DNA from: Planoprotostelium fungivorum
Lineage: Eukaryota; Evosea; Variosea; Cavosteliida; Cavosteliaceae
NCBI GenBank assembly: GCA_003024175.1
Contig: MDYQ01000207.1
Location: forward strand, 62,001-126,000
Reading direction: 5' to 3'
Length of the DNA stretch: 64,000 nt
Shown here: in pieces, positions 31,795 to 41,776 of the stretch
Layout: every line of letters begins with the position of its first letter
How positions within the stretch are numbered: the stretch's first letter is position 1
Translations under genes and position numbers: made by a program
Notes under the pieces: generated by a model
Database searches by the model: none
Told to the model about the DNA's origin: nothing
The model's input: only the letters and a program-made list of their open reading frames with translations

Positions 31795-32874
31795 ATGGAT
31801 TCCACTTACGCTCAGCAATTTGGATCGGCAGCTCTGTTGATGATAGACTCGATATCAGAAGAGCAGATATTTCAGAGGACTTTGCAGAACTCACCAAAGG
31901 TGAGTCAATGGCAGTGGTGGCACATAGATAATCTGATCATCATCAGGATGCACAACTGGGAGCGAAGGTCAAGAAAGCTTACCCACTCGTCTATATACCC
32001 GAGAACATTTACGCTCTCACCCAATCAGATGCTCTTCTCAAATGCTATCTGATGGCTCACACGGCGGCGGTCAACGAGGGTTTGACCGATCCCAGATATC
32101 TAACGGTGAGTTAAACTACGCGAATGAGACGTGATTGATGTTGATACAGGTGATCGACTCGGAGGACTTCATCCGAAAGAAGATGCCATACGTTTTTCCA
32201 TCCATCTGTGTAAATACCAATCCAGTCCCGCTCACTTTCAAACTTCCCGCTCTGGCATCCATCAGCTTCAGGCCGAGCGACAGGATCTACTGTCTCGTTC
32301 TGAGTTTAGAAGTCAACAACCAATGCATCGCCAGAGGCATCTCACCACCATTTCGCATCTCTATGAGGGTGACACCCACATCATCAGACCATCGACTCAC
32401 ACTCGTCAGATCAGTCAATTCATCAACCCAGAAGCAGCACAAGAGAGGCTGAGGAGACACACGAAGAGGAAGGCAGACGAGGTCAGCCCACCTCAGCACC
32501 TGTCAGACTACAACCTGACAAAAGTCTTCCACCACATCGAAGAGAAAGTCAAGTCCGTCCCAGGCGTACACCTCCACGATCTAGAGAGCTTCCTCCTCAG
32601 TCAATTATCCTACGTGCGGGTAATTCATCGTCTTCTTTGAATGAAACCGATGATCATCAGGTGAAGATCGAGATCGGCCGTGAACCCAATGCGGTAGAAG
32701 AGAAGAAAGCTTTTCGATTCGAAGACATTCTGAACCCTGATCACGAGGATGATCGACGGAGTCACACATCACCGAGATGTCTGTCAGGATCGGGCAGTGA
32801 GTTCATCGTGGATGTCGTCCGTGATGACTGAAATTGTATCAGGTGAAGATGGAGGTCACAGCGAAGCCTTCTAA
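31795..32874 (+). CDS. Unrecognised, probably nuclear protein (possible beta-sandwich DNA-binding fold)
   Basis: The chosen start is MDSTYAQQFGSAALLMIDSI at 31795; an in-frame ATG at 31603 would add 64 low-complexity residues. Spliced exons read KKAYPLVYIPENIYALTQSD, LLKCYLMAHTAAVNEGLTDP, VIDSEDFIRKKMPYVFPSIC, then strand-rich FKLPALASISFRPSDRIYCL and SLEVNNQCIARGISPPFRIS. An intron (about 32369-32412) joins to ISQFINPEAAQERLRRHTKR, with a basic RRHTKRK nuclear-type signal. The C-terminus is acidic (FEDILNPDHEDD) and ends at 32872-32874. The SPPFRI strand and order of features recall Rel/p53/STAT-like or Dictyostelium CudA-like factors, but the resemblance is weak and the family is not established. 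AATAAA lies at 33042-33047. Confidence 0.55.
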
Positions 32875-33041
32875 TAGGAAGAGCGACTCAGGTCGGCATG
32901 ATCACTTCTCCATCTGTCTAATGATGATACAGATTCTTTTTCAGACGATGAGTCTGCTCCCCTAGTCATTTTTTTGCTTGCCTATTGTTGAGAGTCACGC
33001 AACACTTAGCCACAACGATTCACGATTTACATATATAATTA

Positions 33042-33047
33042 AATAAA
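33042..33047 (+). terminator. AATAAA poly(A) signal
   Basis: AATAAA in an A/T-rich run 168 bases past the stop of the unknown nuclear-type gene and 70 bases before the DNAJC21-like start. Confidence 0.5.
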
Positions 33048-33116
33048 AAAGGATTGTAGAAAACGAGATGAAACTTGGTGTGGCATTCTGTGCAGGGGCA
33101 TCATCGATCACACATC

Positions 33117-35631
33117 ATGGTGTCTGGCACGTTCAGCAACGTCAAGAGATGTTTTTATGAAGTCCTTGAGATCGAGAGGACAGCAGGTGATGCAGATATC
33201 AAGAAAGCTTACAGAAAACTGGCCCTCCAATGGCATCCTGGTGTGTTGTCTTATCACTCTCGTGTATCGATGTTCTAAAGAGAAAATCATACGATCGCAA
33301 GATTCAAACCACACGATGTGACAACCGTTGATCTCATCTCTGACTTGTTCAAAGACAAAAACATGCACCAAAAAGATGAAGCGGACGAACGATTCAAAGA
33401 GATCCAACATGCATATACTATACTCAGCGACCCTCAAGAGAAAGCATGGTACGACGGTCACCGTGATTCCATTCTCAGGGGCAGTGAGTGTCACCAAATC
33501 ATCACATCATCACACAATCTCACAACAAATCAGGCGATGGTACAGCCGACAAAGAGCAAGAGGGAGTCAATTTATGGCCATACTTCAGCTCCAGCTGCTA
33601 CGACGGCTTCGACGATGAAGAGGGGGTGATCCATCCACGCTCTCCATCGATCTGACGCATCATGCAAGGGATTCTATCAGGTCTACTCTGAATTGTACAA
33701 GAACATCGACGAGGAAGAGAGAAAAGAAGCAGGAGAAGATGAAGAAGAGGCGCCAGAGTTTGGAAACTCGCAGACAGAGTACATCAAGGTGATACGACAT
33801 CTCATCGAAATTTCCACAAGATCTAACGTGAAAGCAGGTGTCAAAGTTTTACAACTACTGGACTGACTTCATCTCTCGGAGGAGTTTCGCTTGGTGTGAC
33901 CAGTACAACCCAAATGACGTGTGTTTACGTCACATGACGTCATCACTGAATGGTGCAGGCACCCAATCGGATGATAAAGAGGGCCATGGAGAAGGAGAAC
34001 AAGAGGGAGAGAGAGAAGGGTAGAAGAGCGAGGAACGAGAAGATCAGGGTGAGAATGTCTCGTTGTAGAACGACAATAACGATGACGTGGCAGCACTTGT
34101 CGGAATTTGTGAAGAAGAGAGATCCTAGAGTGAAAGAACAATTGAAGAAGGCACAATTTGAGGCAGAGAAGAAGAGGATGGAACAAGAAGAACAGAAGAA
34201 GAAGAAGGCAGAGGCTGCCGCTCTAAGAAGGCAACGAGCTGAAGAAGAGAGGTAGGTGTCTTTGAGATGTCGATCACCTGAAGCGTTGTAGATTGAAAGA
34301 ATTGGAAGAGATGAGAGCGAGGGGAGAGATGGAGGAAGAAGAAGAAGAGGAAGTAGAGATAGAAGAAGTCCTCGAATTCTTCTGCATCGCCTGCAACAAG
34401 AATTTTAAATCCGAAAAACAGTGAGCGTTGTAGATCGTCGGAGTCGTATTGAAATGAGAAGGTGGGCCAGCCACGAGAGGTCTAGATCGCACAGAGAGCA
34501 GGTGAAGAAGTTGAGAAAGGAAGTTTTGTTGGAGGGAGAAGAAGAACCAGAGGAAGAAGAGGACCGTGTCGATGACATCGATGATGAGCTCATGGAAGAT
34601 GACACCATGGACGACGATGAGGGAGAGGAAGTGGGAGAGTCTGCCGATGTAGAGGAAGAAGAAGAGACAGAAGAGGCAGAGGAAGAGACAGAAGAGGCAG
34701 AGGAAAAGGAAGACAACGAAGAAGAGAGGGAAGAGGAAGAAGAGACGATTGTGGAAGAGAAGGACGAAAAGGAAGAAGTAGAAGAGGTGAAAGTAGAAGA
34801 GAAGCAAGAGGAAGAGGAGGAAGAAGAGGAACCAAAGAAGAAGATTGGAAAGAAGAATAAGAAGGGAAAGAAAAAAGCCATACAGATCCTCTCAGACAGT
34901 GAAGACGAGGTGACAATCATAATCGTGTGACGTAACGTGACATCACCACAGGAACCATTACAACAGGCACCGAAGAGGAAGTCAAAGAGAGGGAAGAAGG
35001 TGAAGCCTCATCATCATGACACATTCACCGACACAGACAGGCCGGTAAGACGAGACAAGATTCAGAATCAGAAGAAGAGACGGAAGAGGTGGAGGTTGAG
35101 ACAGCCCACATTGGTGATGCAGACGATGACTTTGCCTTCGCACAATCCATGATGAAGAAGAAAGGAAAGAAGAACAAGAAGCCTCAAAAGAAGCAACCCG
35201 AGAGAGGTGCACATCGCCATCACATCGCATGTGATTGATGATCCTTCAGTCGTAGAAGAAGTGACGGAAGCCATGACAAAAGCCACGTTGAAAGACAAGG
35301 TGGGAAAGTCAAAGAACAAGGTGACACCCGTCGAGGCAGTGGAGGAAGAAGAGGAGACGAAAGAAGAGGTAGAGACGAAAGAAGAGGTGACAAAAGAAGA
35401 GGCGTCAGACGAAGAAGAGAAGAAACCGAAAGGAAAAGCGAAGGCGAGGAGAGCAAAGAAAAAGAAGGTGGGCCATTGTGATGCATCATCATTCGGAATC
35501 AGATGATGATGTGGATGCAGGAAGAAGAGAAGGAACCGACGTTCGCTTGTAACGTCTGCAAAGAAGTCTTCGAGACACGAAATCAGATGTTCAAACACGT
35601 CAAAGAAACAGGACACGCCAGAGCAGTTTAA
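33117..35631 (+). CDS. DNAJC21: DNAJC21/Jjj1-type J-domain co-chaperone with C2H2 fingers
   Basis: Jjj1/DNAJC21 stimulates Hsp70 to release shuttling factors from late cytoplasmic 60S ribosomal precursors. The N-terminal J domain reads [20 protein letters not shown], then [10 protein letters not shown] joined across an intron to [18 protein letters not shown], giving the catalytic HPDKN motif (HPD spans the splice). The middle has [36 protein letters not shown] and a long Lys/Glu-rich coil. The family's C2H2 finger reads [15 protein letters not shown] and, after an intron near 34422-34452, [17 protein letters not shown]. An extended acidic/basic low-complexity region (34500-35460) separates it from a final finger [20 protein letters not shown], ending at 35631. 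This order matches human DNAJC21. The poly-Glu tract is unusually long. Confidence 0.9.
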
Positions 35632-35691
35632 ACCATTTTGAATACATGTTTTCTATTCGACATCTTCCTCAGATCTCGAATGCATCTTCGT

Positions 35692-36903
35692 TCAGATCCT
35701 ATCTCTTACACTCGAATATTCTACGTGAGAATCAGTCCTTGTTCGTGGACGATGATGATGATGCATCGTGATGGAGGTGAAGGTCTTCACCTTGATGGGT
35801 GACTTGTGTAGCATCATTCTCTTTTGGAGGGCGATGTAAGGTGATGCCGGTGCCTCTCTCGGTGAGATACTGAGAGTCAGTTCTCTCTGAGGTGTACCTC
35901 CGGGTGACTTGTTGACACGTCTTAAAAGACGTGCCTGCATGACGATCTTGGTGGGTGATGTGACAAACTGTCCCGTCTTCTGTGGGCTCGACTTTTTAGA
36001 GAGGGAGCCAATCTTTCTGGGTTGGAGACCCTCGCCGTTCTCTTTTCCAACGTTGTTGGTGAGATCTGATAGAGGACGACTGCGCAGCTTGATGTTCTGG
36101 ATGTCGTTCACAGAGATGGAAAAGGACTTCTGCTTCCCGGTGGGTGTCACAGGTGCCTCCGTCTGTAGATCGAATCAGATCACGTCATTCGATCGAGAAC
36201 ATGGATGCATACCTTCTTTCGGATGATGAGGGTAGGAGCAGCACGAACTGGTGGTGGTAATGGAGGTGGCATGGGTGGCGGTGGTGCGGGAGCGAAGACC
36301 TCCTCCTGGGCGGGCTGTACTGGTGGTAGGGGGACAGATGAAGAGTGTTTAACGGATGTTGATGTTGTTGAAGGGAAGACAGCTTGTGTCTTCATCTCTT
36401 GTAACTCAACCTCAAGACGGGCAATGCGGTAGTGCAGCGCCTTGATCAGTTCGGCATTCTCGTTGGATAATTGAGATGCCCCAACGAACCAACGGAAGCC
36501 AGCTCTCAACTATCCAAAATAAGGATATGGTTGGGTGATGATATCAATTCGGCTGCTAAAGTGATATTCCATAGAGTAATGTCTCACCAGTTCAAATGGA
36601 TAAATGACAGTCTGACAAAACATCTCTCCAATTGCATAGAATGGAAAGAAAATCATGGCAAAGAATGTAGATGCAGTCATTTTGGGTGACCCGCCATTCT
36701 CAACAACCACAAGTTCGTCACCGAACAATTCCTCCGGCTTTAAAATGACCCCCGAGTTGATCAGGCGAAGGACCTGGATGCAATCAACTCATTTTCCCCA
36801 ATCACCAATGTCCTCTCACCTGTTTATCGAGACGACGCTTTTCAGCTCTTCTCTTTGCCTTCTCGAGCGCCTTCTCAGAAGCCTTTCTGGGAGATGAGCT
36901 CAT
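35692..36903 (-). CDS. Proline-rich, coiled-coil protein of MTFR1/PRR11-like layout
   Basis: The start at 36903 gives MSSSPRKASEKALEKAKRRA, a basic helix. The next exons encode a hydrophobic segment (TASTFFAMIFFPFYAIGEMF) able to bury in membrane, then a coiled stretch (SNENAELIKALHYRIARLEV), a polyproline run (PPPPMPPPLPPP, about 36240-36290), and TLIIRKK joined to TEAPVTPTGKQKSFSISVND. The order coiled coil, polyproline, IRKK and a short VNDIQNIKLR motif resembles animal MTFR1 (mitochondrial fission regulator) and PRR11 (cell-cycle protein). The C-terminus is basic, with several S/T-P sites (KKSSPQK, VTSPTK, NKSPGGTPQR, HKSPIK), typical of CDK substrates. It is divergent from histone H3, which may reflect shared cell-cycle control. 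The assignment rests on layout more than identity. Confidence 0.55.
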
Positions 36904-37242
36904 CACTTGAAATTGGATCTAGAATTCCTTCGACAATCGTCCCTTGGCGGGCCATCCACTCGAAATTTTCAAATTCAAATTTGAGCGGCAACTCTGCTTG
37001 ACCCTCTGACTTGCGCAAATTGTATACAAACCCCGTCGATCTTCTGCTGTAGAGAGGTTCTTCTACGTTTCCCTCCGATTTGTTCCCGCCAAAAGTTGCC
37101 GCAATTGTCCTCGTTATTTAACTTTGTGTGGCAAGTCTGGGCCAAAACGGCCGGGACGGATGAATTGAAGGTTTAGAACGTCGACAACAATTCGAATTGA
37201 AGGGAAGGACGATCATAATATTGTAAGCAGCAATAAGACAAG
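36904..37242. promoter_or_regulatory. Divergent promoter region of the PRR11-like and histone H3 genes, with E2F-like sites
   Basis: A 339-base gap between two divergently transcribed genes. TTCCCGCCAAA at 37083-37093 is the reverse complement of the E2F consensus TTTGGCGGGAA. A second partial site, TTGGCGGG, lies at 36944-36951. E2F sites are expected for S-phase genes such as histones; however the same word recurs elsewhere in this window (for example 15541-15554), so it is suggestive only. Confidence 0.4.
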
Positions 37243-37700
37243 ATGGCCAGAACCAAGCAGACAGCTCGTAAATCCACGGGAGGAAAGGCTCCTCGTAAGC
37301 ACGTGGCGTGAGTCCTCTCCCGATCTCTTTTCACATGATCTGATCTCCTCTCAGCAACAAGGCCGCGCGTAAGTCCGCCGTCTCATCCGGAGGAGTCAAG
37401 AAGCCCCACCGCTTCAAGCCCGGAACCGTCGCCCTCCGTGAGATCAGAAAGTACCAGAAGTCGACCGAGCTTCTGATCAGAAAGTTGCCCTTCCAGCGTC
37501 TCGTTCGTGAGATCGCCCAGGACTACAAGACTGATCTCCGTTTCCAATCCTCCGCCATCGCTGCCCTCCAGGAGGCCTCTGAGGCTTACCTCGTCGGTCT
37601 CTTTGAAGACTCCAACCTTTGTGCCATCCACGCCAAGAGAGTGACCATCATGAACAAGGACATTCAACTGGCCAGAAGAATCAGAGGAGAGAGATCCTAA
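37243..37700 (+). CDS. H3: Histone H3 (H3.3-like, one intron)
   Basis: Core nucleosome histone. The first exon ends after [21 protein letters not shown]; an intron (about 37308-37354) precedes [20 protein letters not shown], then [40 protein letters not shown] and [14 protein letters not shown]4, K9, K14, K27 and K36 positions are all kept. Compared with animal H3 the segment KQLATK is KHVANK and APSTGG/APATGG is AVSSGG, so Ser31, the H3.3 mark, is present. The protein is 136 residues with Met, the standard length. Ser/Ala/Ala at the 87-90 region (SSAIAAL) also resembles H3.3. A histone-type stem-loop follows the stop (separate entry). Confidence 0.97.
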
Positions 37701-37754
37701 GAGGGATACAGTGCTGGACATCAGAACATACTGCTGCCAACAAAACAAAACAAC

Positions 37755-37770
37755 GGTGTTATTTAACACC
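37755..37770 (+). terminator. Histone-type 3' stem-loop after H3
   Basis: GGTGTTATTTAACACC forms a 6-base stem with a 4-base loop, 54 bases past the H3 stop, preceded by an A/C-rich run as in animal histone mRNAs. It fits GGYYYUHHUHARRRCC at 14 of 16 positions, the two misfits being a compensating G-C pair. A second perfect hairpin, GACCTC-AC-GAGGTC, lies at 37783-37796. No purine-rich downstream element is evident. Confidence 0.65.
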
Positions 37771-38172
37771 CCCCACCCAATCGACCTCACGAGGTCAAAT
37801 ACATTCTAACCGATGTCCACGGACATTCGGTGCACCCTTTCGAAACATACAGTCTTGTTTGTGTTTGAAGATGTGTAATGTTCAAGGAATACCCTTGATG
37901 TGATGATTGAGAATGAATGCCTTCTGAATAAGCAATCGAATGGAATGGAAGGAGGTCATAGATGTTGAAGAGGTCATCCAAGGGGGCGTACGGACACAGA
38001 GCGTTCTTCATCATCTCCTCCTCGCCCAATCCTCCACCCTGTGGTCGTTGTAGAATGTCAAATGACTTCGCGAAGAGGCAACATCAGTGAAAGTGCTTTC
38101 AGTGGAACCAGTGAAATCTCGTAAGGTTCACGTATTGAAGGCAAAGAATCACAAGAGTTGTGTGTGTCCTAG
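37771..38172. other. Intergenic region downstream of histone H3
   Basis: Apart from the second hairpin (37783-37796), I see no supported feature. A minus-strand open frame at 37787-38029 lacks any family motif. An untranslated first exon of the next gene may lie near 38046-38110. Confidence 0.3.
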
Positions 38173-40267
38173 ATGCTTGGTAAGCAGAAGCAGCCAAAGA
38201 GTAACGCGAAGACCAAGGTAACAGGACCAACAGTCGTCGACAGATTCTCAGAGAGAACATCCAAGTTTCTGACCGACTATTCGAAGGGTGTGTGAAACGT
38301 GTTCGAGATATGATAAACCATGTTGACGTCAATCATCTGACGGAGGAAATTCAGGCATCACTCTGGAATTAGATCGACCGGTTGACTCTGAATCGAGGAA
38401 ATACAACTTCCATTCTCTGCCGAATCGACAATCGCCCAAAATCACACGGGTGAGTCCTCTTTGTCGCAATCATTGACAATCGTCGACTCCCCTTCTCCAA
38501 TCGTCACATCGATCAACATTCCACCTGACGTCATCACACCAGAGCCCCAGTCTCCCTCGTATGTTCTCATCTTCGAACGACGACAACAACGACTCATCGA
38601 ACGCGGAGAAGAACAAACAATTTTGCATGCGACCCATTAAGAACGACAGCGTCATCAGACGAAGAGAGAGTGCACCGGAGAAGCCTCTCGACTACAACTC
38701 CTCTTCCGGCCTCACGAAACCTCCGGCCAGACCAGAGAGGCCACCCAACTTGGTGTGTACCACCATGCAAAGAAGCTTCACCTCTCACACTCCACAGGGC
38801 ATCGCCAGCCTCAGTCGAACGTCCACCGCCACGAAGATTAACGAAAAGTACAATGCAGAGACCACACCCAGCTCATCTCAAGTGAAAAATCATTCTGCCC
38901 TCTTTACCATTCTCATCGATCCATCGCAGTACGCGTCACCCGATCGTCCACCGAGACCGTCTGTCGACAAATTGAAGCAACTGCGATACAATTCCATTCG
39001 GCCGCTACCAGTGAAGAGTGGATCTAGCGAAGGAATGGCGACAATAGAAGAGTACAAGCAGAGGGAAGTTGCCATGAAGGAGAAGATCAAGAGGGTATTA
39101 GCGAGCGTGAACGAAGAGAGACTGCAGCTGCACAAGGTGAGTGGGGGGGGGAGAGGGAGGAATGACGCGTTGTAGATGGTGAAGCATTACAAGAAGAAGA
39201 GTGAAGAAGAAGAGGCGAGGAATCGAACTCTGACGAAGAAGGTGGAGGAGGTGTCGTCCCAAAACGCAGATCTGCAGTCGCAGATTTCAGAGATCCAAGC
39301 CACACGGGCGAGGAGAACTTCAGAACCCACTCCCCTCTCTGCCACGAAAGAGGTAACGATACGTACGTTACGTACGTACTCACCCCACACAGCAGGACGT
39401 AAACAACGAACTGAAGCTGAAATTGAACCGATCAGAACAATCGTTCGTGATGGAGAAACGAAAGAACACACAATTAGAAGAGAAGGTGAAACAATTGGAG
39501 AAGATGATGGAAGAGAGCAGAAGAGACTACGAAGACATGATTGACCAGAGAATGAACAAGATGCAATCAGACATGCAGCAGCAACTGAGGGTGAAGAGTT
39601 GTATCGAAGATATTCACTGAATCTGACAGATGTCCGCCTCGAAGATCGAAATGTCCCAGAAGAAACCCGCCTCGTGAGTGTCGATCTACAACCCGCCGCT
39701 CCTGACCCTCCCCCAGCCCCCCCAGAGAAGAGAAGCCGGCCCCGGCGGTACCTCAGTCCAACGGTAACTACCTCAACGAAGACAACAGTCTCAAGCCTGT
39801 GCCGGTGGCTGGCGCGGGCGGCGTGAAGAAGGGTAAACCAACTCTCTTAGCCCTCTACGACTACACCGCCGTCGGCTCGGAGGACCTCGAATTCCAAGAA
39901 GGTGACGTCTACAACGTTGTAGATGGACTGATCCATACAGGTGACCTACTCGTCCTCCACAAGAGATACAACGATGGATGGTGGCTGGCGGGGCTGGACG
40001 GCAACATGGGCAGAGTGCCTTCGAATTACGTGCAGGACCTATCGAGCGTAGCCAGAGTCAAGATGGTTGCCAAGGGAACGTTCCAGCCAGAGTGCCAGGG
40101 TGACTTACCCTTCTCGAAGGGACAGACGGTGTGGGTGGGTGGAAGATGAAGGAGATGATGGAGGATGACACGGACAGATACTGAATCAAGAGGACGACTG
40201 GTGGATCGGTGAATTAGAGGATGGATCGATCGGGTACTTGCCCAGGAACTACGTGGGGCCAGAATAA
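38173..40267 (+). CDS. Coiled-coil protein with two C-terminal SH3 domains
   Basis: A probable adaptor. The start is MLGKQKQPKSNAKTK at 38173; an upstream exon cannot be ruled out. The N-terminal half is Pro/Ser/Arg-rich (KPPARPERPPNL, SPDRPPRPSVDKL), offering SH3 ligands. A coiled coil follows (EEYKQREVAMKEKIKRVLAS; EKVKQLEKMMEESRRDYEDM, about 39030-39590). After a Pro-rich linker the first SH3 domain reads PTLLALYDYTAVGSEDLEFQ, with an intron at about 39901-39940, then GWWLAGLDGNMGRVPSNYV. The second is GTFQPECQGDLPFSKGQ plus DDWWIGELEDGSIGYLPRNY, ending GPE at 40267. ALYDY, WW and PSNYV/PRNYV are the SH3 hallmarks. Such double-SH3 proteins usually connect actin regulators or endocytic factors. 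The family is not identified. Confidence 0.75.
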
Positions 40268-40665
40268 AGAACTCGAAGAGAAAGAGATGATGTCACCATC
40301 GTGTCGATGAATCAGTATTGGAGGTGCGGGCGGTTGACTGTGGAACTGTCCATGCAATATCTCCGGCGTCGTCTCATGTGTTGTCTTCCCTTCACTCACT
40401 TGAGGGAAGACAAGTGTGAAGGGACCAATGGATCTCCAATGGAAGCAGAGAGAGACAAAGGGCTCCTCTTCATTCACAAGAAGGCTGAGAGGCTTTCCTG
40501 TATTGATTGGAAAACCTTTTGCTCAATCGCATTTTCCCAAAGTATTCATATGCAGTGCGGGAAAACAGAAGGAAAACTTCTCCTGAGAGAGACCACGAAG
40601 TCGCATACGCACATCGACAACAACCAAACAACACGTACTCTAGACAACGTACTACTAATTAACGA
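40268..40665. other. Intergenic region, no feature seen
   Basis: About 400 bases between the SH3 gene and the Ras gene. A plus-strand open frame (40301-40720) crosses it but has no motif. It presumably holds the Ras promoter. Confidence 0.35.
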
Positions 40666-41412
40666 ATGGCACTATCACCAGACAGACATCGACAAGATAC
40701 GGCCAACACGAGGAGATTGATTGTCCTCGGTTCAGCGGGTGTGGGGAAATCGGCTGTGACGATTCGATGGGTCCAAGGCAACTTCATCAGCGCGGTGAGA
40801 AGATGGACAATGCAATCGACTCTTATCGGTGCCAGTATGATCCGACCATCGAAGATTGTTATAGTAAAACGATCGAAGTGGATAAGAATGCCGTGCGAAT
40901 CGAAATTTTAGACACCGCTGGAAGTGTGAGTTATGCATTTTGGAGTGGACCGATCTCGACAGATCGACTGATAGAGGGACAGGAGACGTTCTCCGCTATG
41001 AGGGAATTATACATGAACAGCGGTCAAGGATTCATCCTCGTCTACAGTATCACCCAACCGGGGAGTCTCGAATCACTGAGGGACCTCCGCAATCAGATCT
41101 TGGACATCAAACAAACCACAGTGAGTCTCTCGTATCCGTCTATCACCCTCCCATCTCGCCATAATCATGATCCTGAATCGTCTTCAGCCGCCGATGATTC
41201 TGATTGGAAACAAATCGGACCTTGCAGATGAGAGGAAGATATCAGTGGCCGACGGCCAAGCTCTCGCGAAGGAATTTGGCTGTCCCTTCTATGAGACATC
41301 TGCATTAGAATTCAGAAACATAGAGGAGGCCTTCTCAGACGTGATGAAGTATGTCATGAGGCAATTTCCAGTGGCCGTGAAGAAGAAGTCTGGTTTCTGT
41401 ACACTGATATGA
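40666..41412 (+). CDS. Ras-family small GTPase with CAAX box
   Basis: A membrane-anchored molecular switch. It begins [20 protein letters not shown], a 15-residue extension before the first strand. G1 is GSAGVGKSA; the effector loop, after an intron at about 40797-40837, is [11 protein letters not shown], near-identical to Ras. G3 is ILDTAG, followed by an intron; G4 is NKSD and G5 is ETSA. The C-terminus is polybasic (VKKKSG) ending in the CAAX box CTLI, a Ras/Rap-type prenylation signal. FSAMRELYM and GFILVYSIT also match the Ras/Rap branch. Three introns. Which residue occupies the Gln61 position depends on the acceptor used near 40980 (see findings). The subfamily cannot be fixed by eye. 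Confidence 0.92.
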
Positions 41413-41776
41413 AGAGAAGAGGGCTGAGAGAATGAGAGAAGATGAACATGTCTGATAGATAGTGTCTGCAATGGGCAGCGTGAAGAATACACTGAACAAA
41501 AGGACACACTTCTCAAACTTTTTCTTTATGCAAACGTTGTCAATTGTTCATCTTCTCAAAGATTCATATTCATTTTGGTTCTCAATTCTTCAGTTGGTGA
41601 CAACGAAATGAATCATCTCATCAAGTGACATCGTCCATCTCCACGATGTCGAACATCATCGTCCCTCATCGGTTCTGCAAGCATCACTTTCACGCATGCG
41701 AGACACGAGACACACAAGACAATCCTTCTCTCAACCGCATATGAATTCTTCGTTGAGAGTTGATTCTTTATCGAGT
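41413..41776. other. Intergenic region between convergent Ras and alpha-actinin genes
   Basis: Both genes end here. A/T-rich in its left half. No additional gene or clear signal was identified. Confidence 0.35.

Noticed and set aside
31795-32874. HORMA-domain (Hop1-like) protein
   Set aside because: The N-terminus superficially resembles meiotic HORMA starts, but the conserved HORMA core was not found downstream.
34274-34920. Long Ser/Phe/Leu-rich frames on the minus strand
   Set aside because: They are the complement of the poly-Glu/Lys coding tract of the DNAJC21-like gene and have no motif of their own.
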